Positions 35,951 through 47,177 of a DNA stretch of 64,000 nt are shown here, one piece after another. A model generated the notes under the pieces. The model was not told the origin of the DNA. It did no database searches and was given only the letters and a program-made list of their open reading frames with translations. The stretch comes from Symsagittifera roscoffensis (taxonomy: Eukaryota; Xenacoelomorpha; Acoela; Convolutidae), in NCBI RefSeq assembly GCF_963678635.1, contig NC_087065.1:8457209-8521208 (forward strand). Direction: 5' to 3'. A program made the translations under genes and the position numbers. Each line of letters begins with the position of its first letter. The stretch's first letter is position 1.

Positions 35951-36689
35951 ATCAAAAAAATTGATTTTTTCTTTCTAAATTTTTTTCGCAACCGAACACA
36001 ACTGACAAAGACCTTGGTTACTCAAAGCACCAAAGGTTGGACGGTCTTGCATTTACAATGCATATATAACGACCTGATTTGGTTTGTCTTTCACAATTGA
36101 TATAACAAAAGTAACAAACTTTTAATTTTTGGCAAAACTTTTCATTGATAATTATTTTAAAATTTTGAATTTTCAAATTATCAGACATTGATCAAGGCAT
36201 ATATAAACACCCCATACAAAAAAGTAGGAATTTTCAGCGTTTTTGAAAAAAAAAAATCAATGAAAAGAAAATAAAAGCCAATATTAATGTATCCAGGACT
36301 ACGTTCTGCACACGAAAAAATCAATTTTGCATGCAAAAAAAATTTTTTTTCGAAAAATATTTGTTTGCGTACGAAATTTGACTTGCGGTTAGAAAAAAAA
36401 TACAAAAATTTTTAGGGCCAAATTTTCAAAATTACGCCATCGAAAAAAAAGCCAGTCATACAATTTTCATATATGGGAATTGTATGATAAGCATTTTTTC
36501 AAAAAACGAAAACCTCGGTTTTTTTAATCACCAGACCGTTTTATTACAATCAAACAGCCACAGAAATAAGTTTATATCTTTTTTCAACCCTTTATAGAAA
36601 TTGTATGAAAATTGTATGACAAGCATTTTTCCACACACTTGATGTATGGAATTGTATGATAAGCATTTTCGGTGTATGGAGGTCAACCC
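35951..36689 (+). repeat. Dispersed repeat family R, copy 1
   Basis: It shares long near-identical stretches with 40945-42055 and, for its right half, with 47531-47820. Landmarks are ACTGACAAAGACCTTGGTTA, CAAAGGTTGGACGGTCTTGC, AAGGCATATATAAACACCCC and the right edge TATGGAGGTCAACCC. The right part contains several ATTGTATGATAAGCATTTTT words. The left edge is cut by the assembly gap. It has no coding capacity. Confidence 0.8.
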
Positions 36690-36782
36690 GGGTGATTTTT
36701 GTATGGGGGCTTGAAAATAGTCATCTTTGTCAATTTGTGACAATTGCGTGCAATTTACTTTGTTCTTCAACGCGTAAGCGTC

Positions 36783-36791
36783 AAAATGACC
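36783..36791. repeat. Target-site duplication, left (AAAATGACC)
   Basis: AAAATGACC flanks the MITE on the left and recurs exactly at 37248-37256. Confidence 0.75.
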
Positions 36792-37247
36792 GGGTCTAGG
36801 ACAACAAGCCGACGGGACTTCAAGCCGAAAGGACTTGAAGCCGAAATTAAAACTTTACAGGCACCTCAAAACACAATTTTATCATCTGTAAAACGTTGCT
36901 TTTTAAAATTTTGGCAAGTTTAGTCCATGATAAGCGTTTTTCATGACAATGCACCATTTGTGATTGGCATCCGTTAATAACATCAGCCGGTTTTTGAAAT
37001 GCATAAATTATAAACATGAAAAATGCCTTCAACCATGTTTTACTTTCCAACTTTCCGAAACATCCTTTGAAGGCTTAATTTTTATGAAAACGCCGATAAC
37101 TAGTAAAGAAAGATCATGAAATTCAGAAACTCTTCAAAAAACTTTTCAAATTAATCATATTTCACGACTTTATAAAGAACTATTCGGCTTGAAGTCCCTA
37201 ATTTTAGAATTCGGCTTGAAGTCCAGTCGGCTTGATGTCCGGCACCC
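36792..37247. mobile_element. 456-bp MITE with ~38-bp TIRs and 9-bp TSD (Mutator-like)
   Basis: The left end reads GGGTCTAGGACAACAAGCCG and continues ACGGGACTTCAAGCCGAA. The reverse complement of the right end reads GGGTGCCGGACATCAAGCCG and continues ACTGGACTTCAAGCCGAA. Inside each arm the unit GGACTTCAAGCCGAA is repeated. Perfect 9-bp duplications flank it. Nine-base TSDs with long TIRs are the signature of Mutator-like elements; that assignment is inference, as there is no transposase. The interior is AT-rich with no ORF. Confidence 0.75.
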
Positions 37248-37256
37248 AAAATGACC
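37248..37256. repeat. Target-site duplication, right (AAAATGACC)
   Basis: It is identical to 36783-36791 and directly abuts the right terminal inverted repeat. Confidence 0.75.
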
Positions 37257-38126
37257 CGGCACAAAAACCATCCCAAAATGAATTGAGTTTGGCTATTCCT
37301 GCTTGTTGGATGAGTACAACTTAATTCTATCTTTTTGAAATTTATATGGCGCGCTGTAAAGGGTTTTCATGAAAACAAAAACTCAACGTTTTGCCTTTGC
37401 TTGATTTCATCACAATTTTTGAAGTAAAGGCTATTCCATAGACGTTATAGGGAAGTCGGAACGGAACATTCAGGGCTTCGCACTGATACAAGCAACTTAT
37501 TTTGAACGAAGAATAAACCTGATTAACTCGTAATCAAAACAATTTTGAACATTTGAAATTTTCGAACGATCAAACCAGGTTAACAAAACAAACAATAAAC
37601 AAACATTGTCACGACGTGTTAGCTGCGGTCATTTTTTTGCCAGCTAGACTGTTTGTTATTCTGCCGTTTGAACAATACACTACCTTTATAAGGCTTATTT
37701 TTTCAAGAAATCAGATTCATTAGTACGCTGCTGTCTATAATGAAATAAAGATTGTATGCTTGTAGACCGCATATGCCACATTCAGTCGCTCTGGCACTCG
37801 AATTTTTTCTAATTTTATTTGAATGTCGTATAATTTCACTCTCACAAACTTTCGACTGTTTTTACATGAGCAATATCAAATGTTTTAGAAATCAAGCGGA
37901 AACATGGATAACGAAACGACAAGATTTTTTAGAATGTGGCGCTTTTGGGGTTAATTTTAGGAGAATTGTATCCGATCGTAGCTTTTTACGCTTGAAATAC
38001 TATCTACAATTTAAAAAAAGTGTTTAACCGTTCTCAAATTAAGCAATATTTTTTTCGATGTCTTGACCAAAAACAATGTGAGCGACTTTTTTCAAATGCT
38101 CGAGCAAAATAACCGGAAAATATGTA
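37257..38126. other. Intergenic with a family P end fragment
   Basis: Positions about 37457-37505 (GTCGGAACGGAACATTCAGGGCTTCGCACTGATAC in pieces) resemble the terminal part of family P. The 91-residue frame at 37752-38027 starts at TTG and has no exon signal. Nothing else is supportable. Confidence 0.4.
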
Positions 38127-38452
38127 AGATTTGAGAGGTTTTTTTTGACAATTACGCTCAAAATCTTGCTTCAAAATGAGCGGTTTGAGCGGTTTTTGAA
38201 CGGTTTATCTAAAAAAAACGCTCAAAAACCGCGCAAGATTTGAACGGTTTTGAGCGGTTTATCTAAAAAAACCGCTCAAAAACCGCTCAAAGACCGCGCA
38301 AGATTTTAGATAAACCGCTAAAAACCGTTCAAATCTTGCGCGGTTTTTGAGCGGTTTTTTTAGATAAACCGTTCAAAAACCGCTCAAACCGCTTTTTTTG
38401 AAGCAAGATTTTGAGCGTAATTGTCTAAAAAAACCGCTCAAACCGCTCAAAT
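38127..38452. repeat. Long imperfect palindrome with AACCGCTCAAA units
   Basis: Arms 38141-38268 and 38304-38431 are near-perfect reverse complements, spaced by a 35-bp loop. With one 9-bp unit gap the pairing extends to 38127 and 38452. For example GACAATTACGCTCAAAATCT (left) pairs with AGATTTTGAGCGTAATTGTC (right). The arms are themselves built of repeated GAGCGGTTT/AAACCGCTC words with GCGCAAGATTT. No TSD is obvious. Such a structure would form a stable hairpin in RNA or a cruciform in DNA. Confidence 0.85.
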
Positions 38453-38989
38453 CTTGCTTCAAATTAGATGAAAAATCTCGACTCGGGTATTGATTTTCTT
38501 TTTATTCCGTTCTTTTTGTTTTTTTCCGTCTATTTTTCTAAAACGCTCTAATAAAAGTTTAGTAATGTTGAAAAATCCGACTAAGTAAAAGGCAGACACA
38601 GAAATTGAAATTGAAGTATTGACAACCATAGACACGGACAGTTGACTAGATGTTGACAGTTGACAGTTGACGCCCTGAATATTCCATTTACTGGTCTCGA
38701 CTAGCTTTTGGTAAATGTTGACAAATTATGAGTTTAAAGCTGAATATTAGGAATCGTGCATGGAATTATTACGATCAAAAAGCCTGCCTCAATTGAATTT
38801 GAAACAATTTTGTGATGCGCGGTAATTTGCCACGCGTAAATAATACGCGTTAAATTTTCAGCATCAAAGTATCACAGCGCCCTTATAGTCGCATTAGTCT
38901 ATAAGTGAGCTTCACCCCAATTTTTGAACCACGATAGTCTAGTTGTGAGCGCGCTCCTTCTGGAACCACGAAAATCCCTGGACCAATCC

Positions 38990-39080
38990 CCGCGTGAATT
39001 GGTTTTGAGACTTGGTCTGAATAAAAAAACACAACCCCGAGAATAAATGTTCCTTTGAAAGTCGGAACAATTTTTTGGTG
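38990..39080 (+). repeat. Family P fragment
   Basis: TCTGAATAAAAAAACACAAC, CCCGAGAATAAATGTTCC and AAGTCGGAACAATT match the same part of family P at 56.9 and 58.6 kb. The two overlapping minus-strand frames here (38883-39093) are shadows of it. Confidence 0.5.
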
Positions 39081-40810
39081 GAACAACAATCAATTTAGAA
39101 GCGCACTACAGTCGTCAAATTAAATAGAGTAGAAAAAGATCGCATAACATGTAGAATAATTTAAATTTTAGTACTTATCCCCACCAAGGTTTCTTTGATT
39201 AATATCTAATAACTGCAATTATATGTTCATAGCATAATCATAATCAATTGTATTGGCTTTTAATTGCTTGTCTCAAAAAAATTCAGAAAGTTTTTTTTCT
39301 AAAATTAGTCAATCATGTTCAAACTTGAGTTTTTCTTTTACAAAATAGAGTTGAATTTATTTAAAGAGAAAACTAATTCGGTTGCAAAAGTATCATTTTG
39401 TTTCCTTTTTTGCTTCTCTTTACAATTTTTTTTCTTTTTTTTTGTTTGACACTTTTGGTATCTTTACTTCTGTTCTTCTGTTTCCCGTTCATTAACATGA
39501 ACAATTCACAAAATTCCTCCGTATGCAACCCTCGGGAATTCCATCTGATCAAAACCCCGCGCTCCTTTATTCCACTTTTTCATTTTACTTGTGAAGGCAT
39601 AAACCCAAATAATGCTTAAGTGATTTATTTTTTAATATCAATTTTTCGTTAATACTGTGCTTCAGTGCTCCTTTTTTGTGGCTCTTGATTTCAGATTTAA
39701 CTGCTTTCTGATGCCTTAACTCATTGTCTTAAATTGTTTTGGATCTAACAATTATTAAGAATTTAACTTTTTTTGCAAAACAGAATTTTTTGATGACTTT
39801 ATACTTAATTTATGTTCGAAAGGCTTTAAAACTATTAAATAACTCTGCAAGATTTCACAAAAACTTTGAAGACTGCTGTTTTTCAATTTTCACTTAGAAA
39901 ATAAATCATGCTTTCAGTGAGTCATTTTTTTTCAAATAAATATCATGACAAAAAATAGATTTGTGGCATTTAAATGGAAAAAAAAAGATTTTTTGAATTT
40001 AAAGGTAGAAAAGTTAGATATAAGGAAATGATAATGCAGCATAATTGTTCTAAAAATATTCAGTTTTCTCGCTGTTTTAATAAAACTTGTTGCTTAAATT
40101 GGTGACACATTATCATTTTGGCAAGATTTTCTGAATACATAAGCTGTTTTAATCCGAGAAACTTCGGCGCGGGTATAAAAATAGTTGTTATTTTTTCCTT
40201 TAAAGACTATTACAATATGTCGTTACAATATATATTTTGTTTTTCGTAGCAAAAACTATTGAAGTCAATTATTACTAGGTTAGTTTATTAGAATAGTTTG
40301 TTAGAATAGTCAAAGATTATTTAAATAGTTGTTCGAGGTATGTCGATTTACTTAAGACATTTCATTTTGCCTCGGTATGATTTGTCGCAAGAGAGTTATC
40401 ACTTGGTCGCAAAATTAGGTAGCTTTAGGACAACTGACTTTTTTAGCTGAGAAAAAAAATTTAAAAAAAACTGAAACAGAAAGTTTTAGTTGGTATTTTT
40501 GGAAAAATCAAGAACTCCTTTCGCCTCGGAAAAGTTTAGGTTGATCCTAGGAATCTTGATTTAATGTTTATGCTTACTGAATAACAACTTGATGTTTTTT
40601 TAAATATATCTTTTGAAAAAAAAAACACTTCCTCGATCACTAATTAGGATCTTTTTAACTCATTACGAGGCCAAACTGTGCACTGGATAGGGGCACAATT
40701 TTGTGTCTCTATATTCCTGGATTCCAGAGACAAGTCTTTAAACATGTTAAAACTTTGTCGGAACGATCAAAGAAAATTAAAGAACAAAAGAAGAACAAAG
40801 GGCCCGGGAT
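39081..40810. other. AT-rich intergenic DNA
   Basis: There are long T and A runs and no gene that I can support. A plus frame at 39398-39619 opens with a Phe/Leu run over a T-rich tract. Its last 40 residues from ATG at 39497 (MNNSQNSSVCNPREFHLIKT...) look more ordinary, but nothing corroborates them. Confidence 0.4.
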
Positions 40811-42055
40811 GACCGAAACTTCTTATCATACAATTCCCATATATGAGAAACTTCTTGTCATACAATTCCATACAATGCCATACGTACAGAAAATTGTATG
40901 AAAACTCTATGATAAGCTTTTTTCCATATATGAAAATTGTATGATAGGTATTTTTCCATAAATCAAAAAAATTGATTTTTTCTTCCTAAATTTTTTTCGC
41001 AACCGAACACAACTGACAAAGACCTTGGTTACTCAAAGCACCAAAGGTTGGACGGTCTTGCATGGACGGTCTTGCATTTTTGAATTTTCAATTTATCAGA
41101 CATTGATCAAGGCATATATAAACACCCCATACAAAGGAAATAGGAGTTTTCAGCGTTTTTGAAGAAAAAAAATGAAGTCAAAAGAAAATAAAAGCCAATA
41201 TTATCGTTACCAAGCCAATGTATGAAATTTCTATGATAAACATTTTTCCATAAATGAAAATTGTGTGATAGGTGTTTTTCCATAAACCAAAAAGTTTGAT
41301 TTTTTTTTCTAAATTTATTTCTGAAAAATTTTCGGTTGTGTTTGCAGGCGAACACAAGTGACAAAGACCTTGGTTACTCAAAGCACCAAAGGTTGGACGG
41401 TCTTTGCATTTACAATGCATAGAAAACGACCTGAATTTAGCTGTCTTTCACAATTCATATAACAAAAGCAACAAACTTGTAGTTTTTGGCAACATTTTTT
41501 AATGGTGATTATTTTAAATTTTTGAATTTTCAAATTATCAGACATTGATCAAGGCATATATAAACACCCCATACAAAGGAAATAAGAGTTTTCAGCGTTT
41601 TTGAAGAAAAAAGATTAAGTCAAAAGAAAATAAAAGCCAATATTATCGTAACCAGGACTAAGTTATGCACACAAAAAAAATAAAATTTTGCATGCAAAAA
41701 AAAGTTTTTTCGAAAAATGTTTGTTTGCGTACGAAATTCGATTTGCGGTTGAAAAAAAAACTAAAAGTTTTTGGGTTAAATTTTCAAAATTACTTAAAAA
41801 ATTTTTGTGTCGCCATCAAAAAAATGCCAGTCATACAATTTCCATATATGGGAATTGTATGACAAGCTTTTTTTTTCAAAAAGCGAAAACCTCGGTTTTT
41901 TTTACCAGACTGTTTTATTAGAATCAAACAGCCACAGAAATATCTTTTTTCAATCATTTTTAGAAATTGTATGAAAATTGTATGACAAGCATTTTTCCAC
42001 ACACTTGATGTATGGAATTGTATGATAAGCATTTTTGATGTATGGAGGTCAACCC
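40811..42055 (+). repeat. Dispersed repeat family R, copy 2, internally duplicated
   Basis: A leading part (40820-40960) is made of TCATACAATTCCCATATATG and its reverse complement, alternating. Two consecutive family R segments follow: 40960-41225 and 41270-42055. Each begins near a CATAAA(T/C)CAAAAA joint and carries CTTGGTTACTCAAAGCACCA and CATATATAAACACCCCATAC. The first lacks the middle part. The right edge TATGGAGGTCAACCC equals that of copy 1. The minus and plus ORFs with CHTIPIYGNCMT-like peptides are repeat translations. Confidence 0.8.
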
Positions 42056-42295
42056 GGGGGAGCGTCCTTTTTGCGGAATCCGCTTACAATGCACAAAATG
42101 CACAGTTTGGCCTCGTAATGCTGACCCTACTATTTCAAAAACAGAAAAGAGAAGGGAAAACCGTAACAAGGTACAGAAGTCATACTTAATTATCCGGTGA
42201 GCTCCTAGCTTACATGAATTTTTTTTTATAGGAAGAACCATATCAACAAGATCAATTTCGTGTAACTGTGAACAAAAAGTTAGCTGTGGACACTC

Positions 42296-42301
42296 TTTAT
42301 T
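42296..42301 (-). promoter_or_regulatory. Possible poly(A) signal AATAAA
   Basis: TTTATT on the plus strand gives AATAAA on the minus strand, about 280 bp beyond the stop codon of the exon at 42578-42683. The distance is plausible, but in AT-rich DNA the hexamer is common. Confidence 0.25.
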
Positions 42302-42577
42302 TGAAACTTATTTCCTGAGTTTGTCAAAGACAACCCTTTTAATCGAATGACAAAATTATCCATTTTTTGTCAGCCCGAAGAAACGTTACAAGGTGTGGCT
42401 TTTTTCGTTTATCCAATCTGCGAATTTTTACAACTAAGTGGTTTGTTCACATCGTCCTATTGTCATAAGAATTGACCACTCGTAGTAGTAAAAATTTAAT
42501 CCGCATACGAGGTGCAGGATGAAAGAAAAAAGCTGTGGTTGTTTTTAGCAGAAAAGGGTTTTAGTTTTTTTGATCTG

Positions 42578-42683
42578 CTAATTGTTTTGGAATCCCACTC
42601 TTTTTGATGGTTTTGGAGGACATTGACACTTATAACCAGGATTCATGGCTTCTTTCAGCTTGCATGGATCGTCCAACCAGTAT
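42578..42683 (-). CDS. Likely terminal coding exon of an unidentified gene
   Basis: On the minus strand TTGTTGTTTTTCAG is followed by an open frame: one split-codon base, then YWLDDPCKLKEAMNPGYKCQ and CPPKPSKRVGFQNN to TAG. The acceptor has a good pyrimidine tract. The peptide has three cysteines in a DPC...YKCQCPP pattern with Gly/Pro, somewhat like the second half of an EGF-type module (G-Y-x-C-x-C-P-P). The exon is only 106 nt, so no family can be claimed. The preceding exons should lie at higher coordinates on this strand; one weak candidate is 44512-44542. Confidence 0.5.
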
Positions 42684-42689
42684 CTGAAA

Positions 42690-44511
42690 AACAACAAATC
42701 TTCGTTATTAATAATTCAAAAACCCTACTGTAAAATTTCAGTCAAAACCGCGAACAGAAGAGTTGACGTTCATTTCAAAATCAAACTTGTGCTCCCCAGA
42801 ACAGTTTAAATAAATTTACAGATATTTAGGAAAACTTGCTTGTTCGCATGAATAAAGGCATAATTAACAACTAAATGGAAAAAAGTCAATTAACTAAAGC
42901 AACTGAAAAAAAATGACTAAGCTTCTTTGATACAATCACGGCAAAATACATGTTAATGACAGTTTTTTATCTTAATGACAATTTTTTATACCAATAGTCC
43001 AATTAGAGAAAACTGACTCTTTTGAATTGAGAATAAATTAGAGAAAACTCAATAGTCCAGTTAGGATGAATTTTTGTTCTGCTAGGAATCTTAAAAAGTA
43101 GATTTCGATTTTGAAACGCAGTTTTTGTTTAAAGAGTTACACACTTTAAAACAACTTAGTTCTTCCCTGTGTTCTGTGTCTTCGATTTAGAATAAATTAA
43201 AACCAAAACAAACATTTTTTTTCAATTCCACTAAACCTTTCAATTTAATTGGAAAAAAAAAGATAAACACAAATTGGATTGTAACAAAAATGAAAAAACC
43301 AACCTCAAGAGTGAAGCACCGAAAAAATAAATAATGGTAGCTCTACTAGAAAGTCGAAATTTCAGACCACGTCTCAGTTAGCAAAAAATGACCCTATCGA
43401 TCAATTTTTTAGACTAACAGGGCTTAGGCTAGATTAACTAAGAACAAGTTGTATGGACAAAAACATAGCCAACAGGCAGTTGAAAGAGCCAACGAGCGCA
43501 AGGCAACAGGAAAACATCAATTGGTTTTTGAAAATTTCATTTTTTTACTTCAAAGAAAAGAAAGATGTCCTTGAATTTCTTTGAATTTCAGAATTAAATT
43601 AAGATAGACAACTGAAACTATTTCAGACTAACGAACTGATAGGTAAAATTTTTTATTCTGCTAGAAAATTTGAAATTAAAATTCGACTTTCGAAACTAAA
43701 AATCAATCACAATTTTCGGGATCTTCCCTTTCTTGCTGATCAATAGTGCTCTTAGCATTCTTTTAGCATAGAGGCCAAGCGGAGCTTTGCACCACTCGTG
43801 ATATAACACAACCGTATAAAAGCATACGTCGAAAGAAGTGAAAATTTTGGAAAAAAAAACTAGTTGAACCAAAATTTTTGTAAGTCTTGATGAAGGACAC
43901 CTAGGCCCCAGCTAAGGCCGGAGGTACGTTTTTGACATTTTTTAAAAAAATTTGTTACACTGATGCGGACAAAATGCGTTACTTCAAAAAATAGGCTTTG
44001 CCCAAAATTTTAGTTGCTTCTCTACTAAAATTAGAGAGGAGACTAAACATTTTTGAGATTCAGAAATTTTCTAAAAGACAATAATTATCTTACACTTTTA
44101 TGTGTTAAATTTATGTTTGAGCGTAGTCAATTTTAGAGGGAAGTGTTGGGTATCCATTCTCTTCATTTAAACCATTATCTATCATTTTGTTGGTTAGATA
44201 AAATCTAACCCCCACAGACAAAATCGAAAGGCTGCAGACAAAGAGGTAAAGCAAAAAAAAACCCTACGGAGTATGCAGGCACACAAAAATTCAGGTGGTT
44301 TTTCTATGGATTCAATTTTTTGAAAATCGGTATAAGCGTTTTTGAGGAAAAAATTCGCAAAAAGTGATAAAATTTTCCAAAGTGTCTTATAAAATTATGA
44401 AAAACCTAATCCCATAGCTTTTCATATTTCTGTTTTTATTAAACAGCAATTCTAGGCGAAACTAACAAGCAAGAAATTTGAATATGAAATTACTAACTGA
44501 ACAAAACTTAC
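42690..44511. other. AT-rich, presumably intronic or intergenic
   Basis: I see no supportable exon or repeat. If the exon at 42578-42683 belongs to a longer gene, this is its last intron. Confidence 0.35.
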
Positions 44512-44542
44512 GAAGAGGAAACAAGGCCGACAATCTTTGAGC
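44512..44542 (-). CDS. Candidate 31-nt internal microexon
   Basis: On the minus strand GAGGTTTTTTTTCCAAAATCAG precedes, in two parts, a 31-nt piece that is followed by GTAAGTTTTG. Both splice signals are good. Its length modulo 3 would give the two-base overhang needed by the terminal exon at 42683, coding SKIVGLVSS before it. With only 31 nt the coding signal is nil, so this is offered as a candidate only. Confidence 0.2.
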
Positions 44543-45589
44543 CTGATTTTGGAAAAAAAACCTCAAAAAGTTTCAAGTCCCATCACCTGAAACTACCCTG
44601 TAGTAACTAATTCCCCCCCCAGTAGTTCAATTTTAGTTTTATTGTTATTGAGCATGTCAGCTGAAGAGCATTTTAAGTGAAGAACATTGTGCATGTCAAA
44701 TGATTCAACTGATTTTGTTAAACTTGTTGTTAACCCGAAAAAAGTCTACAATTCAATTTGATAACGCTTGCTAATCATATTTTGTACTGATACGGAAATT
44801 TGCAGGTGAAGGAGGGGAAGAAAAAAAGCCGAAAGGTTTCTGTTTAATGATAGACCTCCAGGGATGGTACTGGACAAGAAATAGTACAGAAAAAATAGTA
44901 CAGTTACGTTCTGTAATAATACAGCAGGAGATACTAGCAGTGTTGATTTCAACTATCCAGAAAGAAAGATTGAAACTTGAAAATTAAAAAGCAATTTTAC
45001 TCAAGCTGGTTTGGCTTTAGAGCAAAACTGATAATAGGACAAAACGTGCTCAGAATTCCAGCAGTTAAGATGATGCAACTTTATTGCGAAACTCGGGCTC
45101 CGTCAATCGTTTTAATTTATGTCAAATTTATCTGCGTTTTCAGTCAATAACAATTTACGCCAAAACCACCAGTTCAATTGCTGTCAGAGCTATCTCAAGA
45201 TGAGCTTCCTAATTAGCCGAACAAAGTGTAAGAAGGGTATAATCTGTGTAATCTTGACCAAAACGTTTTAAATTTGTTTTCAAATATAAAAACGGTGTCC
45301 TAAAAAGCTGACACTTTTTGGCTATCAAAAAGAAAATAATTTTATTTTAACTTACTTTGAATGATTACATACTTCCGAAATTTTGCTTGGCTGAATAAGG
45401 GCCTCACTTTGATTGAGTTTTGATAACAATTGGGTAATTCTGGCATAATTTTTTATTGACTAGAAAAAGCCAAAAAAGGTTGATTTTGGGTTAAAGTTTT
45501 GTTGCAACAAAAAAAAATACACCGTATTATTTCTTCCTAACTTCATCAATTTTGCGACGACTTTTGAAAAGGTAAGAAATAATATACTC
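44543..45589. other. Intergenic or intronic, nothing recognised
   Basis: There are no convincing exons. The 68-residue minus frame at 44746-44952 has a hydrophobic start but begins at TTG and crosses likely splice-acceptor-like pyrimidine tracts. Confidence 0.35.
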
Positions 45590-46070
45590 CGAATGGTGTT
45601 TTTTATACAAACTAATTTTCAAAAGTAATTTTTTAAAATATATTTCTTCATTTGTATCACTATGTGGGTTCGATCCCTGTATCTTGTGTTCACCGAAGGG
45701 TCGCGCTCACGAGTATATTTTGACTTTACTTTCACGGTTAAAAGAGTCATTGAACTTACAGGTGGGTTAACAGGTACAATAATTGGTCTTATTATACTTC
45801 CATTTATGACTCAAATTACTATACTTGAAATATAATATTATCAGCCTAAAATTCATAGCTTGTCCATATGCCATTAACCAAAAACTATTCGAGACCAGTT
45901 AAAGAACAAACGTAACATTGAGGAGTCATGTTTGCCTTAAGTCCCAATTTAGTTAAAACGCGTGTTAATTTTCGAGTTTTGTTCGTTTTGTCTGAATAAT
46001 TTAAATCAGCAATGTTTTCCTAGGGTCTGGAAAACTTTTGTTAACCTTTTGTTAACCGCCAGAAATATGG

Positions 46071-46078
46071 ATTGCTTC
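46071..46078. repeat. Target-site duplication, left (ATTGCTTC)
   Basis: It is identical to 46518-46525. The pre-insertion site with a single ATTGCTTC is preserved in repeat A copy 2 at 50955-50962. Confidence 0.85.
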
Positions 46079-46517
46079 CAGGGGCGGATCTAGGATTTTC
46101 TCGAGGGGGGGGGGGGCTAATTTTCAAAAAAATTTCGAAATTTTTGTCGACCTTTTTTTTTTTAGGTCGACCAAATTGATTTTTCGAGCTCTCCCTAAGC
46201 TTGTTTAGTCCCTATTTTGGCCAAATTTTCTGCGAAAACAGTCCAAAAAATTTTTGAAAACACAGTCCAAAAAAAGGCATTTTTAGGTACTTATTGGAAA
46301 ATTTTGACCGAAAAATCGCGTTTTTTCGGCTCACGCTCCCCCCTTAAATTTAGTATATATTGGCGCCAAAGGCGCCTTTAGAAAAATTTTAGGGTTGGTC
46401 GGCCAAAACTGGATTTCTTAAAAGTACCAAAGGGGGACCCTTTGGGTCGGCAGGGGGTTGAATCCCTGAGGAAAAGAAGCGTCTGCCCCCCGCCCCCCCC
46501 CCCTAAATCCGCCCATG
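46079..46517. mobile_element. hAT-like MITE, 439 bp (family H1)
   Basis: It begins CAGGGGCGGATCTAGGATTT and ends CCTAAATCCGCCCATG, which are imperfect inverted repeats of hAT type (CAGGGGCGG). An exact 8-bp duplication flanks it, and the related copy of the host repeat at 50955 lacks the element. G- and C-homopolymers sit just inside both ends. The interior is AT-rich and non-coding, with an inverted pair GTCGACC...GGTCGAC. Terminal sequence plus 8-bp TSD point to the hAT superfamily; mobilisation must have come from a transposase elsewhere. Confidence 0.88.
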
Positions 46518-46525
46518 ATTGCTTC
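46518..46525. repeat. Target-site duplication, right (ATTGCTTC)
   Basis: It is identical to 46071-46078 and abuts the right end of the MITE. Confidence 0.85.
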
Positions 46526-47177
46526 TACGGATATTTTAAATCACGGGAAACTTTCAAGGTTTCGGAGTTTATTTTTTTTAAAATCGTTTATTTTGTGTAA
46601 AATTGTGCAAAACGTGTATGATTTGCACGAACTTTCTCAAGAACCATTTCGGGTTCTCCGAAACAAAATTATACCTCTCTTCACGGTGTCCACAGAGCCA
46701 GAAAGGTCTCTTTTTGCGGATGTCGTCAATCGAGGGCTGGAAGTTGTCTATTATCCTTTCGTCCACATAAGGAAGGTTGAACACTGCAGTGTGGTTCGAA
46801 AGGCACTTCTTTTAGTATAATTCTTTGCAAAGTGATGATTTTTTTCAACCATCAAGTGGGCTAGTAACTAACCCCTTGCCAAGCCTTTACGCCCCATGTG
46901 AACTGTCCCCCCTCCCCTGCATTAATAAAATAACACAAGTGGTTGACCCCCTTTTAATAAGTTAGTTGGCATCAATTTAACCCAACCAGATACGCAAATA
47001 AGTTCTGGTGGGTTAAAATTGATTTTACGAGGTTACGTTTAAGGATCAAGGGTCCATTTACTTGTGTTAATAGCTTTTAGTGCTCGCCTCAAATAAATTA
47101 TTTATCCTTTTCTTTCGAACTTTTTTGAATTTCTCTTTGATTATTTTTTACTTTAACTATTTACTTTTTTTTCGAAA

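Noticed and set aside
35731-35991. ORFs spanning the run of N
   Set aside because: They exist only because N codons are not stops.
37752-38027. 91-residue plus ORF
   Set aside because: It starts at TTG, has no exon context, lies next to repeat fragments, and no family is recognisable.
38127-38452. CRISPR array or tandem satellite
   Set aside because: The repeats are arranged as one inverted palindrome, not as direct repeats with unique spacers, and the genome is eukaryotic.
38883-39093. Two overlapping minus ORFs of 64-68 residues
   Set aside because: They lie over a family P fragment; equal quality in two frames argues against either.
39398-39619. Signal-peptide-like Phe/Leu run in a plus ORF
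   Set aside because: The hydrophobic run translates a T-rich tract. The remaining 40 residues are too little to call.
41107-41420. Minus-strand ORFs with CHTIPIYG/LVIQFSYN-like peptides, also at 36528, 41790 and 41960
   Set aside because: These are translations of the ATTGTATGATAAGC repeat words of family R in different frames.
44746-44952. Possible secreted-protein start LKSTLLVSPAVLLQNVTVLF on the minus strand
   Set aside because: The frame opens with TTG, not ATG, and the hydrophobic stretch comes from T-rich sequence.
46515-46820. 101-residue plus ORF and 68-residue minus ORF in repeat A, conserved in copy 2
   Set aside because: The two frames overlap in opposite directions. Differences between the copies mostly change residues in the plus frame (for example Val/Asp, Phe/Ser), which is what neutral repeats give.
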